From the NCBI GenBank assembly GCA_009103225.1, contig RHPI01003124.1, positions 122,428 to 186,427 on the forward strand: 64,000 bases of DNA, given 5' to 3'. The notes beneath the pieces were generated by a model. That model was not told the DNA's origin and did not search any database. It saw only the letters and a list, made by a program, of their open reading frames with translations. Position numbers and translations under genes: made by a program. Below are positions 12,089-25,000 of the stretch, in pieces; positions within the stretch are counted from its first letter, which is position 1; the number at the start of each line of letters is the position of its first letter. This stretch comes from Chlorokybus atmophyticus (lineage: Eukaryota; Streptophyta; Chlorokybophyceae; Chlorokybales; Chlorokybaceae).

Positions 12089-12151
12089 ATGGCTTCCTCC
12101 AACAGCAACAACCTGCTTGCTACCGCTGAAGAGGTGCTTCTGTGCATGATG
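12089..12151 (+). CDS. Possible first exon of an unknown gene
   Basis: An ATG is followed by 21 open codons beginning 'MASSNSNNLLATAEEVLL', and a GT donor is possible just after. No continuation could be found in the repeat-rich DNA downstream. It is listed only because it is divergent to the minus-strand frame at 11005-12045 and is unlike its AT-rich surroundings. Confidence 0.15.
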
Positions 12152-12600
12152 GTCAGAAAACCTTCACTATTATCAAGCCTTCTTAAGTTTATAGCTTGTG
12201 CTGGCTTGTAAGATGCTTGCTGCCAGCCTTGCGTAATGCTTGCCATGCCGCGATGCTACCAGAGCTACAAGTAAGCATATGTTGTGCGCCCCAGCCAATA
12301 ATAAATCGCTTTTCATTTGTTGCTCTCGCAGCCTTCAATTGAGCCTTCACATCACGTTTACTTTTTAACCTCGCCCTATTTCCCTGGGACGTTATGTGCT
12401 GCTCGTCGCTGACGATGAACGCAAGCAGCTTATGTTCATACCACGCCTGTTAAGCGCTCTTGCTTTTCACACTGAGTACACCGTGTACATCAAGTTGCAT
12501 TGCAGCCGCATATTGCTACACCAAGCAACGATAACGTTTGTTCCCTGCAATGTGAAAGTATGGCGGTGTTCTTTGAACATTGGGTTGCTGTGAGCTTTTT

Positions 12601-13301
12601 ACCTCTTATCATAGGCTGTTCAACCTATGGCTCAATCCCACCGTTAAACTTTACACTAGTCGACAGGTGTCGATTTTAGCGTTACACGCTATTAACATTT
12701 ATGTCATATAACATAACATTGTGAGACACTTGCTGTCATTATAGCAAATTCACATGTTTATGCAGTACCACCCGCAGCCCTATTAGGCCACGTGTGCAAT
12801 GAACGACAACCATTCGTGACAGCATGAGAAAGCATGCGTACAATTTCTTGTGCGCTAGTGCCCCTCAATGCAATACACAGCCGGCATAAGTGTGAACTTA
12901 AAGTTCACATTCATCGCCGTCATTATGCTTGTTGGCGGCAAGCTTTGCCGCCATTGTTGCCGCCTGTTTGCGCGACGCGTTGCGTGACCCGCCCACCCAC
13001 AACCATCTGCATTGTAGCAGTGTCACGTGAAGTCGCGCAATTATTAACAATCGTCCATTAATTGATCAATTGTTAGCAATGCATTTGTCCCTTGAACTCA
13101 GCCGTTTGATCTGCTTCGGTAACCCCGTAAGGGTTGATGTGAGCTCTACACCTCTTGTCAAAGGATGTTCAGCCTACGGCTAAGTCCCACCGCGAAACTT
13201 TATACTAGTTGACAGGTGTCGATCTCAGCGTTAAACGCTATTGACTTTTATGTCGTATAACATTATGAGACACTTGCTGTCATTGTACAAAAAGTTCACA
13301 T
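12601..13301. repeat. Pair of ~155-bp direct repeats offset by 549 bp
   Basis: Positions 12601-12756 and 13150-13301 are imperfect copies. Both begin 'acctctt' and share 'actttacactagt/actttatactagt', 'gacaggtgtcgat' and 'gagacacttgctgtcatt'. No open frame lies between or inside them. They may be ends of a degraded non-coding transposable element. Confidence 0.7.
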
Positions 13302-14990
13302 GGTGTGTGAGATCACAGACATACGCATTTTCAGATGGAGTTGTGGTCAACCATATAATTCTCGAATAGTTGCGCTCCGGTAGTTGAGATACTGAATGTG
13401 CACATATTAACATATTGTGATGATGCATTAAGTATTGTTAACATGAGTAAGATGTTGATAATGACATCATTCAACGACAACAACAAAAAAAATGTGTGAA
13501 GATATTGAATTATGAGGATACTTTATCTCAACGGTCGAGAAGCTGAAATTCTATAAATCACCCCTCGATTTGTTATGAATAAGTATATTCATACAGAGTG
13601 ACACGAATGTGCGTGTTTGTGTCTTGCATCAAATTCACCAATCAAATCTATGTAAATCATATAATTTGGTTTTAACACTAGAGATATAGCTTAAAAAGCA
13701 AGTAATTATATCAGATGCACTGTCACGCCGACAATGTGACCATCAAACAATTGTAATAATTGCATATGTAGTATATGCTTGTACGCGCACAATGTGAGCA
13801 ACAACGATGCAATGCAGCGCACATGATATTAACAAACGACATTACAGTCATGTCATTTAATTATGCTTGCCAGGCGTAACATTACCATATGTACAGATAG
13901 ATATTATTACGCAAAAATTGATATGCAATGTGCTGCTATTATATGAACAATTGTATATTCTCAATATTGGTTACAAGTTTGCATTGACTCAACACATAAC
14001 GTTACACACTCGGAGTGTGTAACATTACATTTTGGTTGCATATACGTGTCTTTGCACAAAACATGCGTTGCGGAATAATCTTTATGCCTTATAGAGCACA
14101 TACATAATGTGTGATGGTGTCACATGCTCATCTGAAACACAAGTATTACAGCTTTTTGCAGCATTCAAGCTTAAGTATTCCGAATAATTTACAGCAATCT
14201 TATGGTTTACAATCCAGTTCGCAAAGATTGTAAATTGGTGTACCGTAATAGTAACACATTGTATTATTAAGGCGCTAAACCTTAGCTTGCAATTAATACT
14301 TAATTTTTAGTTATTCGTGTATAATGTTATGTTTTCATTGTTATATGTACTGCTTGTATCAAATGACTAGAAATGTGTTTGTTGACATTGCATGATACTT
14401 CGTCATTTCAATCTGTATGTACATCGACACCGTGTCAGGGGTGACCCCCTCTTGCCCCCTCTTTTTGATCACATGGAGACCATACTGGCTGCTGGTAGGC
14501 ACATAATTTTTCCTGCAGCATGCATTTTTCTTGGGCAGATTTTTGTAGTTGTAGGGTAGGGAAATGAGGGAGAAAACACGCGGGGCGGCCAAATAATCAT
14601 CGTAGTAATATTTTTTCAACTCGGAATTGTAATTTGCATACCATTGCTAAACTTTTCACCACGCTGTTTTTCATGCCCCAACCTTCACTTTTTCCCTCTA
14701 CCTAAAATCTTATAAAACCCAAAAAGGCTTTTTGTCTTCGTGTGATTGCATCTCAATGCTCATTAGCATAGCTGTTATATACATATGCAATGCAAAAGTT
14801 AACCACAGATGTTGATTGTATGGCGTTGACATTTGAGTCCATTGTCACGTGAACACATGCAACATGGGTTGATTGTAAGCATACAGTTTACTGCTGGCGT
14901 TCCAACCTCAATCTTTGGTGGTAAGGTGGTAGGAATGCGGCTAGGTGTGGTATACAGGCGATGTTAATGCTGGTGATGTTGCAGATAAAG
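13302..14990. other. AT-rich gene-free block
   Basis: The block is strongly AT-rich and has no credible exon on either strand. It holds a short perfect inverted repeat at 14001-14023 (11-base arms around a central G). The sharp change of base composition from the flanks suggests degraded repeats or a matrix-like spacer. Confidence 0.6.
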
Positions 14991-16061
14991 GCAATGGAGG
15001 GTGTTGTTAGTGATAAGGTCGCTTGTGCAAGCAGCTCACACGATCAGGCCTAACAGCGGAATCGCACTGAGCCCGTGCGATTCTCGCAGATCTGATCTCG
15101 CAGCAGAGGCTCCGCGGATCGCTCTGCGCCGCAGTGTACGCGGTGCAACCCCAACGGTTCTGGCAACTGGTGCACTGCTCCTGGTACATGTGGCAAAAGC
15201 TGGCGAAACCTTGGCGCTACTCTCTACTGTGTTCACACTCAAAAAGGTCGCAGCCAGCAGCTTGCACGTCATTTGCGTTGCATAACAGTCACATTACCGC
15301 CATCATGAGCTCGCATTGTACAATTTACATGCACTGCGACTCGCAGTCTGCGAGTCACACCATGAGTAAACAACACATGTTATACTCGTAAACACGATTG
15401 ATACATATAAACTTTCCTACTATTTCAAGTGTTCCTGTGACTAACATGACGTGTATCATGTTACACTACGCACATATATGCATTTATGAAGGGGCTACGT
15501 CATCAGATATGCCTGATATGCCAGATAGGTGCAAACCGCTGGAAAACTGCACTCTATATTGCGGTTTTGGCGGGAAGGGCAGTGTTTCGCCAATCACCAG
15601 ATCCGGGGGTCTTTGGTGCAATCTGGCGCAACCCCTGGCGACACCGTCATTGGCGAAGCCGCAATGCTGCACCGCGTGCCACTCTCCCGCTCCGACGTGG
15701 CAGCTGCCACCCTCTCGTTGCTGCCACTTGGCACTCACGGCCCCAGCTCCGGCGGGACACAGGTGAATCAAGGTGTTGATCACTTCAAGATTATCTGTTC
15801 AACTCCATGCATGATGCTTTGGGTATATGATATCCGAGTCTGCTGCAGCGGTGTAAGCGACCCTGTGCGACAGCGTTGGATTTGGCCTGCGCAATCTGCT
15901 GTGTGGCCTGGCTTGATAACCAGTCCCAGCCTTCTAGAGTAGGAGTTTGAGTTGGGTGTTGCTGAGGCCAGGAGCGGAGGTGTGCGTTTCTTGGCTGTCA
16001 AGGCGGGTGTTGGTGTGAACGGAGAGGCTGAGAGAGCTATCTTCTTGTCAGTGCTGCAGTG
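14991..16061. other. Intergenic region with a possible orphan exon
   Basis: Two GC-richer patches (15040-15270 and 15590-15765) are open on both strands and cannot be oriented. An ATG at 15664 gives 33 codons ('MLHRVPLSRSDVAAATLSLL') that end at a possible donor at 15763. No partner exon was found. The rest shows nothing recognisable. Confidence 0.35.
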
Positions 16062-16165
16062 ATGGGTCTTGGGAACAGCATCCGCAGAGCTCTGGGCGGC
16101 AGGCCCAAGCGGTCCCACCAGCCGGCTATGGTTGCCGTCCATCACCCTGCTGTCTACGCGGTAAG

Positions 16166-16219
<54 letters not shown>

Positions 16220-16451
16220 TATGCATACAGAATAGTATGGATTGCTCCGTTATGCATATTGTATATGTCCGTGTCTGCGTGTGCGATAGCAGTACTTGCT
16301 CGAGCGCATTGCGAGGGTGGGTGGGTTTGGTTATCTCACACTTTGCCTGTTTGCTATGTATTAACATGGTGTTTTTTGCTGGCAGCAAACTGTGCGGCGG
16401 CGGAATGTGCACTGCTACTTCTGTTGCCTCCCAATCCCCCTGTGCTGCTAA
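16062..16451 (+). CDS. Small Gly2, Cys-tailed protein (54 aa, two exons)
   Basis: Exon 1 is 16062-16160 and exon 2 is 16386-16451; phases agree and the frame ends in TAA. The 54-residue product starts 'MGLGNSIRRALGGRPKRS', with glycine at position 2 and a basic patch. It ends 'CYFCCLPIPLCC', a cysteine cluster. A Gly2 start with basic residues and cysteines would suit a lipid-anchored membrane peptide; that is inference only. The intron begins with a long CT dinucleotide run. No family is recognised. The next gene on the same strand starts 1 kb downstream. Short length makes the call provisional. Confidence 0.4.
16166..16215 (+). repeat. (CT)n microsatellite
   Basis: An uninterrupted CT run sits just after a splice donor (16161). 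On the minus strand it produces a false Arg-Glu repeat frame. Confidence 0.95.
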
Positions 16452-17452
16452 GGCGGAGTAAACGTGCAACCACGCGCATGGTTGCACCACAGAATGCCTG
16501 CACTGCAAGCAGTGCTCTGTAACAACAGACTTCCAATCGCCCCATAGTAAACAAGCGGGTTTTGTACACTAGAAGTTGATGGACATCATGCCTGTATAGG
16601 CATTGTAGGTTGTGTGCAGTTGCACCAACCAGCTAGCATAGCGTTTCGTCCTTCTAGTATTCAGAAAGTTGCAGTGGACTTTAGTCTTTTCTTTTTGCAC
16701 TGCCAATTGGTGTTTAACCAACTGTGTGGGTAATGGATTGCATGCTGCTGTATGCAGTTCACTTGATGTTGCAGTATTGCCAGTTATGCTGCATGCATGC
16801 CTCCTCACGTGACCAGGTACAACAGGTTGGCAAGTTCTCAACAAGTTGATCACACCAGCCTTGAAGTGCAACCTTCTGTTATTGATCATGTCTACACGCA
16901 GAAAATGACAAGCATGCATGCATTGACTTCTACATCACCTAGCTAGCGGCTGCCAGTAAGGTAGTGCTCAATTAGCGTATTACGTGTAGCTCTCTGGCAA
17001 GCGTTAATTTGTCTTGATGGGTTTACAGACCATACACAGTGCGCATGCGTTGACCAGCATGCCTGTCTCACGCGCTGTCCAGTCTGCACTTCATCAGCCA
17101 ATGTGTACCGAGCGCAAGCTAATACTCGCTGCAGCCCGCGAGTCAGTTGCTGCAACGCTCAGAGCACGCAATGTGAGCGGTGGTGTTATGCGTTGCAGTT
17201 GCGTAGCACTCAGTGTAGCACTTCACACCTTGCGCAGACTGATTTGTCTACTTATACCAGCTCACAGCTGAGTGACGCACGCCTGCACCTCAGCACCAAC
17301 GCTTGTGCCACTCAATTTGCTGGTCACCTTGCATACTGGTGAGGTGTTGTGTCTTCGTGTGCAGTGAGTTCGGCTACCGTTTGCACCCATTGTGGCCTGA
17401 TTTCTGTGTGTTTGTGTTTCTGTCTATCGCATGCACGCTTTCCGAAGTTGTC
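16452..17452. other. Intergenic region, nothing recognised
   Basis: No exon with splice support was seen on either strand. It should contain the promoter of the 17453 gene. Confidence 0.5.
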
Positions 17453-20400
17453 ATGCTTAGCGGCGTCGTGAGCGTGGTGGGCGGGGTAGGTGGCCGCAGC
17501 GTTAGCGTCGCTGTCGCTGCAGTCGCCGTCCGCAGGCGTTGTGCCACGTGGCGCAGATCGGGGGTGGTGCAGCTGTCGTCGTCGTCATCTGCCTGCGCGT
17601 GGCCTGGGGTGGTGTCCGCCTCCAGGAGTCTGGCCTGCAGGGCGATGAGCCAGGCTGCTCAGGTGGGAGGCATGGAGGCCCAACCTGTCGCCTCTGGCGA
17701 CGACAACGGGGGCATGGGCGTGAGCTACCTCACCGCTGCGGCAGCGGCTGCCATTGACGAGCGCCTCATGGGCTCCTTGGGCTTCAGCCTGGATCAGCTG
17801 ATGGTGAGCACCTGGGCTGGAGTGCATCCTGACCAGCGTTGAGTGGCGTAATTGACTGTGGTGGTTTGATGGCTGTTGCCAACCACTCCACTACTGGGAG
17901 TCTAAGCCAAGGTTTGCGACAATGCCTGCACTTCTATTCCTGGTGCTATCCTGGGCTTTCGCATGCATCCATGTGCGTGATAGCCCAACAACTCCGACGT
18001 CAACAGTTCAGCATGTCTACTTGCATGCATGATGCTCATGCTTGCATGTCACAGAGTTACGTTGTTCAACCTGATGATGCTAACACCTGTGTGACAGTTT
18101 TTACTGCGAACAATCTGTTGTAACACAATAGATAATTCGCAATGCAACCTCGCAAAAAGCAGTGCTGTTGGTGATCTAAACATATTACTGCTATGCGGCT
18201 TGTGCGTGTTGTTTCTTGTGATGTCCACGTATGCTTACAACATGCTTTGCCACTCTCAGTGCCAAGCCGTAACTCGCCGCAATTTATGTCGCAGGAGCTT
18301 GCAGGCCTCAGTGTAGCAAGCGCCGTTTCAGAGGTGCCACTTTACCATTGCTGCAATTTGCTCGCACATTACCCTGCACGAGCTGTGCCTTGCAACTTGA
18401 GCCCACATCACCGCTTCCATCGAACAAGCAGGCGATGCATGTTCATGCATACAGACTTGTGTTTCTGTACCACCTTGCCAGGTTTACTCCTCAGCAACAC
18501 ACCGTTCGATTCTGATCATTTGCGGCCCGGGCAACAATGGTGGTGATGGTCTGGTGGCCGCGCGGCACCTCTACCACTTTGGCTACACAGTTGAAGTCTG
18601 CTACCCGAAGCGAACAGACAAGCCAACATATAATGGACTGGTAGTGCAGGTCAGCATATGCAATGCTGCTGTGTGTGTAGACACGCATTGTAGTGCTCTT
18701 GGCGTATGGGCTGTGTGTGCCTTACCCATCCTTATTGCAGTGTGAAAGCTTGGGTGTTCCCTTCATTTCTCCGGACACTCTATCCAACAAGTTGACCGAG
18801 TACGATATTGTAGTTGACGCCATCTTTGGCTTCTCGTTTTCAGGCACGTGTTGCAGGTCTTCTTACTTGAGCTTGCACAATGCTGTTCTTACTAGCCTAT
18901 CTCCCCTTTGCAGGTTCACCTCGACCGCCTTTTGACCATATACTCAACTTGCTCAAGCCAAGCAAAGGCACCAAGCTGCCGGCACTGGTTTCTGTGGACA
19001 TACCGTCCGGTTGGCACGTAGAGGAGGGTGATGTGGATGGCATGGGTTTACGACCCAACATGCTAGTGAGCAATGTCGACTTGACGAATACTTGACACGG
19101 TTCAACAGTTGGTGGCTGACTACTACTCGTGTGTTGCTTACAGGTATCGCTCACAGCTCCAAAGTTGTGTGCTCGCAAGTTCACCGGCGAACTTCATTAC
19201 ATTGGCGGGCGGTTTGTTCCACCTGGTATCGTGCGTGAGTTTGACTTGAGACTGCCTAGCTACTCGGGATCATCTGCGTGCGTGCGTGTGGATGCGGCAG
19301 TCAACGGCAAGGACAATGCTGCTAGCGACGGCGTGGCGGACTTGCGAAGAGACTACCGGTCTCGGCAGCTGCTTGAAAGCGACACAACTGAAGACCCTTA
19401 TGAACAGGTGTCTCTGTGGTTTATACCCACACTGCATGCAGTAATGTGAATGTCATTGCCCGTTGTCATTCTCTCACATGCACAAGCCTCGGTTGACTGC
19501 TTGTATGTTGCAGTTTCAAAGATGGTTTGGAGAGGCTGTGGGCACCAGCGGCGTTGATGAGCCCAACGCGATGACATTGTGCACTGCAGACGGCAACGGC
19601 ACACCGTAAGCAATGACTGAGTCTCTGCAACACACCTGCATGTTGCTTATGCAGTTCAGCAGTTATGGCATCCAACGATATTTGTGCCACTGTTGCAGGT
19701 CTGCGCGCATGGTGCTGCTCAAAGGCTTCGATCACAGAGGCTTCGTCTGGTAAGCGGTAGTTTTCAACCATTACATAATAGCTATACCTGGCAAGCTGAC
19801 GACCACCTTATACGTGACAGGTACACCAATTATGAAAGCCGAAAAAGTAAGGATTTGCAAGAGAACCCACGCGCGGCACTTGTATTTTGGTGGTCTCCAC
19901 TAGAGCGACAGGTGACATAACATCGTCAGCTGAATGAGCACCTTTGCTGTGTGCAACTGTACAGTACGCTGGCACATTCTTGCATCCTCGTGAGAAGCCG
20001 TATTAGCTGTGTTTTCAACAAGACTGAAACCGCATGCCAACAACAGGTTAGAATTGAAGGCGATGTGGAGCGGGCCGATGATGCGGAGTCAGACGAGTAC
20101 TACCAGTCCAGGCCCAAGTCTTCTCGACTCAGTGCCTGGGCCAGTGCACAAGTGCGCTATGTGTTGAGTGTCCACCTGCACGCTTTGCATCATGCTGAGC
20201 AGACCATGCGTGCTCAGTCAAGGTCTCACAACCACACTGACTTGCGTTGCCATGACTCGACAGAGCTCTGTGCTGCCAAATAGAGAGGTCTTGGAGCAGA
20301 AAGCCGAAGAGTTAGAGGCAGAATACGCAGACATGGAGTAAGTGTCAGTGCAGTTGCTTGCACTGCAGCGCAAATATAGCCAAACATGTCTTTGCGTGGT

Positions 20401-20783
20401 TTCCATACACCCATGGTGGTAGGGCACACAGCGTTCGAAATGTCCCATATTATGTCCTCAACTTGACCCTCTGTGTGCAGGACTGTACCGAGGCCTTCCT
20501 TCTGGGGTGGGTTCAGATTGCGACCGCGCTTGTTTGAGTTCTGGCAAGGTCGGAGTTCGCGTCTACATGACAGGTAGGGCGTGCTGCAAGCTTGCAATGA
20601 GTATACCTGCAATTGCGAAGTGTGTACATTTCAGCGCGCACACATAATAGTGCGCATACATACACGCACTCGTAGGACGTGGTGCCAAAAAACTCAAATT
20701 GGCACCTTGTACGCCTTGTCCATTGCAGGATTCAGTACCGCTTGATAGATGGGGAATGGGTAACAGAAAGGCTGTCTCCGTGA
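17453..20783 (+). CDS. PDX3: NAD(P)HX epimerase / pyridoxamine 5'-phosphate oxidase fusion, 13 exons
   Basis: Bifunctional plant-type enzyme of 545 residues. The first domain (EC 5.1.99.6) epimerises damaged hydrated NAD(P)H; the second (EC 1.4.3.5) uses FMN to form pyridoxal 5'-phosphate. Exons: 17453-17803, 18295-18333, 18482-18649, 18741-18843, 18914-19065, 19144-19407, 19514-19605, 19699-19749, 19821-19911, 20047-20151, 20264-20337, 20481-20573, 20729-20783. Residues 1-64 are Ser/Ala/Arg-rich, like an organelle transit peptide. Epimerase motifs are '[12 protein letters not shown]', '[17 protein letters not shown]' and '[14 protein letters not shown]'. Oxidase motifs are '[18 protein letters not shown]', '[14 protein letters not shown]' and the terminal '[15 protein letters not shown]'. 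The intron 18844-18913 uses a GC donor. The fusion order is that of land-plant PDX3. A shorter start at the ATG at 17645 is possible. Confidence 0.95.
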
Positions 20784-22028
20784 GCGGACATTCACGCAGC
20801 GCTGCCAATGTGAACACAACAAGCTTCCATGTTTGCAAAGGAACGGCAGGTTGACAAACAAGCAGCCGGCGGCTTGAGCGGGCCACGGCTTTGCAGGACC
20901 TGCGCTAGTTGGTGGAGTTTGTCTTGATGGCTGTGAGGTTACACAGCCATCAAGACAAACTCTAGTCAAGTATGTTACTCATGCATAGTCAGCGGCATGT
21001 GCCACGCACACTCCAACTAACTTGATGGCTGTGAGGTTACACAGCCATCAAGGCAAACTCTAGTCAAGTATGTTACTCATGCATAGTCAGCGGCATGTGC
21101 CACGCACATTCCAACTAGGCCAGGCAAGCAGGCAGCAACTCTACACACGAGAGGCAGCATGTTGGTTTACATGCGTGGTTGAGATTGTGCATGCGTAAGC
21201 ATCATCCGTGCGCTGCACAGAGTAACATCCTGTGCATTGCACACCCAAAGCACCCGTCTGGTGGATGAACGCGTTCATCCAATGCCCATGCTACAGCAAC
21301 ATGACAAAGCTATGTGTACCCACGCCTTAGCGTCGTATGTGTACCCAATGCCAGTGCACCACCCACTCACGCACAGACAACCAGCTTGTGCAGCTTGAGC
21401 GGTGTGCCTGGAGTGCTGTGCGTCCTTACTAAGTGTCGTCTGTTGCTAGTGGACAGCCGTAGTAAGTTTTCTCCGACTCATATTGCATTGTTTGCACTGC
21501 TATACCCCAATGTTGAGGCTGTTTGAGTCTGCCGGCATCAGGGGACGACGACGAACCCACGCCGTTTTCAGAGCACATGGAAGGCCGCGCTGCAGCCCTG
21601 CTCCAAACTAGGAGCGCACCGCTGATACGCAGGATATCTGCCGGGCATTGACCCCCAGCCTGCCAATCAGCTCTGATCATTCAGCCCTGATCGACAAGCT
21701 CAGTCATCAGTTTACAAATCCTGATCAACTGAACCCGATTAGCTTCTTATGTTTGCAGAAAGCAGCATACGTGGTCCTGTAAAAGGGTGGGTGCTGGCGG
21801 CGGCGGCGGCGGCGACGGCGGTTGGGGCGACTGCGCTGGCGACTTCTGCAAGGTGAGCGTTGTGGAAGCGTAGATGTGGCTGTTAGCTCGCTAGTTACGC
21901 CCTTGCAAAACCCCGATTTGACTGCTTGCTAATTGTGTGGTTGCTGTGTACGGTTTGTGACGTTGCTGTGAACTGTCTTTTTGTCTAGCAGCGGCGGTGT
22001 GGCCGTGCTTGCCCTACGATCATGGACA
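20784..22028. other. Intergenic region with a duplicated hairpin repeat
   Basis: No gene was recognised. The stretch carries the tandem hairpin repeat described at 20917-21117. Just upstream of the next start codon lies a GC-rich run of GGC triplets (21795-21815), probably 5' untranslated sequence or promoter. Confidence 0.6.
20917..21117. repeat. Two tandem 94-bp units, each with a long inverted repeat
   Basis: Units 20926-21019 and 21024-21117 differ at about two bases. The first is preceded by sequence that completes a perfect hairpin: arms 20917-20935 and 20942-20960 (19 bases each) around a 6-base loop. In the second copy one mismatch and lost flank shorten the stem. The structure resembles a miniature inverted-repeat element or a recent slippage duplication. 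Confidence 0.85.
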
Positions 22029-25000
22029 ATGGGCGAAAATGGGGAACACAGTGGCGCAGCTACGTCGTCAGCGGAAGCTGCGTTCAAGCAGGTTCGTGCG
22101 TTCGTGCGGCCCTCAGCAGTCACATATGTTTTACTGAGCGCTGACGACAATTACCCGATTAACGCAAGTTGTCTCCACATTTCTTATTGTGAACGAAATT
22201 TTTGTTCAAATTGTTCAGCTTTGTCAGTTGTCACTTGCATGCATGCTTGCATGGCCGTTAACATGCAGGTAGTCAAGTCTCCAATGCTGCGCAAGTGCAA
22301 CTGCAAAGCGAGCTTGCACGCTTTGCAGTTGCGCATTTGTGTCTGCGTGTGCTGTTTACGCAATTACTAAAATCATTGCCAGAAAATGGTGTTCACATGC
22401 ATACTAGTCTGCAAAGCCCAGCTTCACTTGCCATAGCAAGTCTTTGCGCCCATTTTAGGGCTTCCTTCAAGTGGATGCGTGTGTTTGCATACACGTGTTG
22501 GCACGAAGCATGCATTGCTAATGGCCTAGGTAAAGAAGCCAAATCTCTTTTGTGTGCAGACCGTGGACCTGGAATTGCAGTTAAGGTCTCTACTGACAAA
22601 GAAGAGCCCATTTGACCCAGCAGTTCGCAGCTTGCGAAATGCGATCTGCGACAAGTATGAAGCCCTTCTGTTCTTGGACTACGACTTTGCCCAAAGCAGA
22701 GATGTTGAGCAGCTGCTGTGGAAAAGCGTCTTCTACAGGCGCATTGAAGACTTTCGCGCACGCATCCGTAAGTGCGCAGCCGCAGTGGCAGATCCAGCAA
22801 CAAGCGCAGCTGCTACTGATCAACAGCAAAAAGTCACCACAGCTTTCCGGGGGTTTTTAGCCGAAGCAATTGGTTTCTATCACACTCTCATACGGAAGCT
22901 CCAAGCCAAGTTTGAACTTGACCAGGTGTGTTGAGGCATCACCAGTTGTGCCCTGTCGCCTGACACCCATACCAAGTTGTTCTGGGGGNNNNNNNNNNNN
23001 NNNNNNNNNNNNNNNNNNNNNNNNNNNNNNNNNNNNNNNNNNNNNNNNNNNNNNNNNNNNNNNNNNNNNNNNNNNNNNNNNNNNNNNNNNNNNNNNNNNN
23101 NNNNNNNNNNNNNNNNNNNNNNNNNNNNNNNNNNNNNNNNNNNNNNNNNNNNNNNNNNNNNNNNNNNNNNNNNNNNNNNNNNNNNNNNNNNNNNNNNNNN
23201 NNNNNNNNNNNNNNNNNNNNNNNNNNNNNNNNNNNNNNNNNNNNNNNNNNNNNNNNNNNNNNNNNNNNNNNNNNNNNNNNNNNNNNGGGGTGACAATGGT
23301 TCACAAGAAGAGATTAGCACAAGTGTACAGCAGATGGTTGTGACCACGTGAACAACATATGCTGTCATAAGGTGTTGCTGCATTGTCGGTCAGAGATGCA
23401 GTTCTGCTGTTAATGTGCGTTGTAACGGTGGTGCTGGACAGAATGCTCCGGGCTACAGCAAAGCAGCGGAGGAGCCCAGACAAGGCGTTCTTTCTGTTCA
23501 CCGTTCCCTCGTGTGCTTGGGAGATCTGGCTCGTTACCAAGAGCTGCTTGCCTCTGGTGACAACTGGACACGTGATTGGTCAGCGGCGGCCTCGTATTAC
23601 TTGCAAGCTCTGCGCATTTGGCCTGATGGCGGAAATCCACATAATCAGGTATGCCTCTCGTGCATGCAGTACTGCAGTAGCGGCAGCGAATCCTCAAGAG
23701 GTGTTTTCAGTTGCGGGGAGTTTGTGAAGTCCTTTGCAGTCAAGAAAAGTAGTCACAATGTCTGGCAACACAAGTGATGACACTTGCTTTGTATGCCATT
23801 GCATTGCTCTTCACGCATAGCAGTGCTACTTCTTGCGGCTATGGCATGCAGCTTTTAGCAGTACCCCATTGCTCACAATGTGACTAGCTCGCTGTGTCTT
23901 GTCAGTTATGGCATGCACTAGTTGTACATGTGGACTCATGATGTGCGATGCTCGCAGCTTGCTGTGCTGGCAACCTACGTTGATGATGAGTTGACAGCAG
24001 TCTACAGATATGTTCGTTCAGTTGCTGCAGCAACACCATTTCCTTTCAGCCGCAAAAACCTTCAAAGACAATATGAGCAGGTTGGTTAGGTGCATGTTGT
24101 GCATACAATATCTGCAGCATGTACTGACCTTATATGCAGAACGCCATCAAGTACGCCAAGTTAAAGACATTGCCAATGTCGGATGGCTCCAGCAAGGTTC
24201 AAAGCGCTGGTCAGGCTGTGCTCAAGCATCCCGCTAAACTCAATGACAATGACTTCGTTGCTGTTCGGCAACACTTTTCCACACGATATGTGCACTCGCA
24301 TGGAATCCTTTTTACAAGAACAAGGTGCTGCTATTTGGCCTGGAGCCTCATGTCCTTTTTCTTTGTCATAACTCTTGATCTCGCAGGCACACATGTTGAC
24401 TTGTCTCGTTGCTGTGCATGCTGCAGTCTGGGTTCCTTTGAGGAAGTTTACACAGAGACCATGCGGGATTTGGAGGCGCTCCTGAACTCAGCTGATGAAG
24501 CACTCTCAACAAACGTCGTTCCAAGCGCAAGAAATCACACCGGTGTTGGTGCTGCCGCTGGCGGTTCTGCTATTCCTTTCTTGCCCGAGTTCGTGATAGC
24601 TGTGTACACAGGCAAGTTTTGGCTTCAGCAGTTGGTCCGATGCGTGCACTTGATATGTATGCTGAACCAGTGTTGTTTTACAGTGAGCAACATTTCTCAG
24701 CTGCCAGAAAATCATCAGCCAACATACGCAGAAGTGCTGCAGCACTCAAAGCTTTACCAATACGCGTTCACCATGTTGTATGACCTTGTGGGACGGCTGC
24801 TGCGTCGATTACTTTCTTACACCGAACCAGTTGCTTGTCCTTTGCTGTCTGTGTGCGTTCTGGCGCTGGAGTACTTGAAGTCGTTTCCTGAGTTGAAGCA
24901 CAGCCACGAGCCCTCAGTCCGAGAAAAGCTTGCGAGGGAGTTCATGTGGAGCCAGATGGCAAAAGCACTGACTCTGCTTGCCGAAAGCTTGACAGAAGAT

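Noticed and set aside
15780-16508. 242-codon minus-strand frame containing an Arg-Glu run
   Set aside because: The run is the (CT)n microsatellite read backwards, and the frame overlaps the better supported small plus-strand gene.
20917-21117. CRISPR array
   Set aside because: There are only two 94-bp tandem units with a hairpin, no regular spacers, and the host is a eukaryote.
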